A stretch of DNA of 64,000 nucleotides from Terriglobia bacterium. Lineage in GTDB: Bacteria > Acidobacteriota > Terriglobia > Bryobacterales > Bryobacteraceae. The translations under genes and the position numbers were made by a program. Shown piece by piece: positions 62,729 to 64,000 of this stretch. Under the pieces are notes generated by a model that worked only from the letters and a program-made list of their open reading frames with translations, was not told the origin of the DNA and did not search any database. Where the stretch lies: assembly GCA_025358575.1 (NCBI GenBank), contig JANYJA010000144.1:1-64000 (forward strand), written 5' to 3'. Position 1 is the stretch's first letter, and each line of letters opens with the position of its first letter.

Positions 62729-63234
62729 GCGCCGCGCTTCCCGAGCCTTGGCTGCGCGGGCAGCGGCTCGATGCCGATCCGGTGATTGCGGCGGTTTTGC
62801 ACGCGCTTCAACAGGCTCGCGAGGATCTGTATCGCTTTACTGAATCGCTTTCTTACGCTGAAATTTGGTCGTGCCCGCATCAACTGGCTTCGGTAGGGTT
62901 CCATTTGCGACACATCGCAGGCAGCGTCGACCGGTTGACGACGTATCTTTCGGGCGGCCCCCTCACTGAAGCCCAAATTGCGTCCTTGGCTTTTGAAAAG
63001 ACTCCCGGTGCAAGCCGGGAAGAACTTCTCTCGGGCCTTGACGCGAGCTTTACGCGCTTCGAGGAAACGGTTCGGTCAATTGATCCAGCAACTTTCTTTG
63101 ACACCCGTTTTGTGGGTCGCCAGCGCCTACCGACAACAGTAGTCGGGCTGCTCATCCACATTGCCGAGCACACGCAGCGGCATGTAGGCCAGGCGATCAC
63201 GACGTGTAAACTCGTGATGAATGAACGAAACTGA
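62725..63234 (+). CDS. DinB-family protein
   Basis: A 169-residue four-helix-bundle protein of the DinB/YfiT superfamily. GTG at 62725 overlaps the purF stop (GTGA), so it is coupled to the purine operon. Likely metal-binding histidines are in SVGFHLRHIAGSVDRL and LIHIAEHTQRHVGQA. Members are often thiol transferases using bacillithiol or similar thiols, or are of unknown role. Nothing in sequence links it to purine synthesis except position. Confidence 0.85.
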   Translation: MSAALPEPWLRGQRLDADPVIAAVLHALQQAREDLYRFTESLSYAEIWSCPHQLASVGFHLRHIAGSVDRLTTYLSGGPLTEAQIASLAFEKTPGASREELLSGLDASFTRFEETVRSIDPATFFDTRFVGRQRLPTTVVGLLIHIAEHTQRHVGQAITTCKLVMNERN

Positions 63235-63301
63235 CGTCATCGCGGAATTGACGGATTGCGCCGGACGCGACTCGACAGCCAATCAGATTCGTGGTTCAAG
63301 T

Positions 63302-64000
63302 TCACGGCGAGTCGAGGTGTGGCGCCTTGGCAGTCGATTGCCGGGTGATCAGAGCAGTTTCGACGCAGTATTGCTTCCCTGGGAGCGAAGGATTGGAGAT
63401 CATGTCCCAGAGCGCCTGGAAGGCAACGCGGCCAATCTCCTCCCGAGGCACGGCCACCGTAGTCAGAGCGGGTTGGGTGTACTGCGCAAAAGAGATATCG
63501 TCAAAACCTACCACGGAGACATCTAGCGGGACCCGAACGCCGCGATCGTAGAGGCAGTGAAGGGCACCAATCGCCACTAGATCATTGCCGGTGACAATGG
63601 CGGTGGCCACGCGCGTGGCCGATAGTTTGGAGCATGCATAGTAGCCGCCCCGAACGGAGAAATCGGAGTCGATGGCGGCTGTCACCTCCAGGTTACGGGC
63701 TCTGGCGCACTCAAGAAAAGCTTTCTTCCTGCGACGGGCGGAGTGCAGATGCGGCGGGCCGCCGATAAAACAGACGTGGCGGTGTCCATTCTCCGTAATG
63801 TGCGCGAGCGCTTCCTCGATCCCGCTCTCGTAGTCAATGGATATGTTGCTAATGAACGGGTCGACTCTTCCGAGGTCGAGATAAACCGCGGGGATTTTCT
63901 TGCTCGCGAGCATATCAATCACGGAAGGATCGATCTGAGACGTCAGAATGGCGACGCCAGGAACTTGGAGGCTAACCATCCGGCGTACGCAGCTAAGCGT
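63302..64000 (-). CDS. LacI-family transcriptional regulator (C-terminal part, cut by window end)
   Basis: The visible 232 codons encode the sugar-binding-protein-like effector domain of a LacI/GalR regulator. Features are VPGVAILTSQIDPSVIDML, IPAVYLDLG, GHRHVCFIGGP, AIVTGNDLVAIGALHCLYDRGVRVP and DVSVVGFDDISFAQYTQPALTTV, then the closing GRVAFQALWDMI. The frame is open to base 64000, so the DNA-binding headpiece lies outside. The effector is probably a sugar; no target gene is visible inside the window. Confidence 0.9.
   Translation of the reverse strand, partial: TLSCVRRMVSLQVPGVAILTSQIDPSVIDMLASKKIPAVYLDLGRVDPFISNISIDYESGIEEALAHITENGHRHVCFIGGPPHLHSARRRKKAFLECARARNLEVTAAIDSDFSVRGGYYACSKLSATRVATAIVTGNDLVAIGALHCLYDRGVRVPLDVSVVGFDDISFAQYTQPALTTVAVPREEIGRVAFQALWDMISNPSLPGKQYCVETALITRQSTAKAPHLDSP

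Noticed and set aside
1-64000. CRISPR arrays, insertion sequences, tRNA or rRNA genes
   Set aside because: I saw no regularly spaced repeats, transposase motifs or tRNA-like cloverleafs, though a tRNA could be missed without a search program.

Overview
The window looks like a chromosome segment of a soil Acidobacteriota bacterium, most probably of the Solibacter/Bryobacter lineage (Bryobacterales). This is inferred from gene content and not from any marker gene: an Oar-like TonB-dependent receptor with a carboxypeptidase-regulatory N-terminus, the DUF1592-type cytochrome plus DUF1552 pair, many PQQ-type beta-propellers, DUF4331, GH172/DUF2961, and a eukaryotic-type Ser/Thr kinase paired with a PP2C phosphatase. 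There are no rRNA or tRNA genes, CRISPR arrays or insertion sequences that I can see.

Layout. 1-2134: nitrogen assimilation, with glutamine synthetase (cut by the window edge) divergent from an unusual Amt transporter. 2178-13102: a large outer-membrane receptor, a kinase/phosphatase pair, an APC permease, a MarR/YceI divergent pair with two matching operators, and a secreted M28 peptidase. 13200-18357: small exported proteins, two paralogous PQQ-like propellers and a cytochrome c/helix-hairpin-helix protein. 18389-27010: argD, then manC-lepB, an ArnE/ArnF-like small transporter pair, a DedA-rhodanese fusion whose catalytic codon is UGA, asnB and an ArnT-like glycosyltransferase. This last stretch looks like an envelope and glycan neighbourhood.

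27019-38698: a deoxyhypusine-synthase-like enzyme, a secreted esterase, the DUF1592/DUF1552/ankyrin module, GH172, TPR and DUF4331 proteins. 38830-48274: a MATE exporter behind a serine-synthesis operon (class V aminotransferase, serA), yqeY, a decayed yjbR remnant, a VapBC-type toxin-antitoxin pair, an S41 protease and a long-form guaA. 48727-55066: a minus-strand set with a PQQ sugar dehydrogenase fused to a GH43-like propeller, an Omp85-family barrel and an unrecognised beta-rich protein. 55196-64000: an OFA-family transporter, a frameshifted CPBP membrane protein coupled to queG, the purQ-purL-purF operon with a DinB protein coupled to it, and a LacI-family regulator cut by the window end.

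The strongest lead is at 22275-23234. The DedA-rhodanese gene carries an in-frame UGA exactly where rhodaneses have their catalytic cysteine. Perfectly rhodanese-like coding sequence continues past it, and a hairpin with bacterial SECIS geometry lies 21 nt downstream. This is best read as a selenocysteine-containing sulfurtransferase. Secondary leads are the Amt with its first pore histidine replaced by glutamine, the MarR operators, the dehydrogenase-glycosidase fusion, and the Omp85/beta-rich pair.
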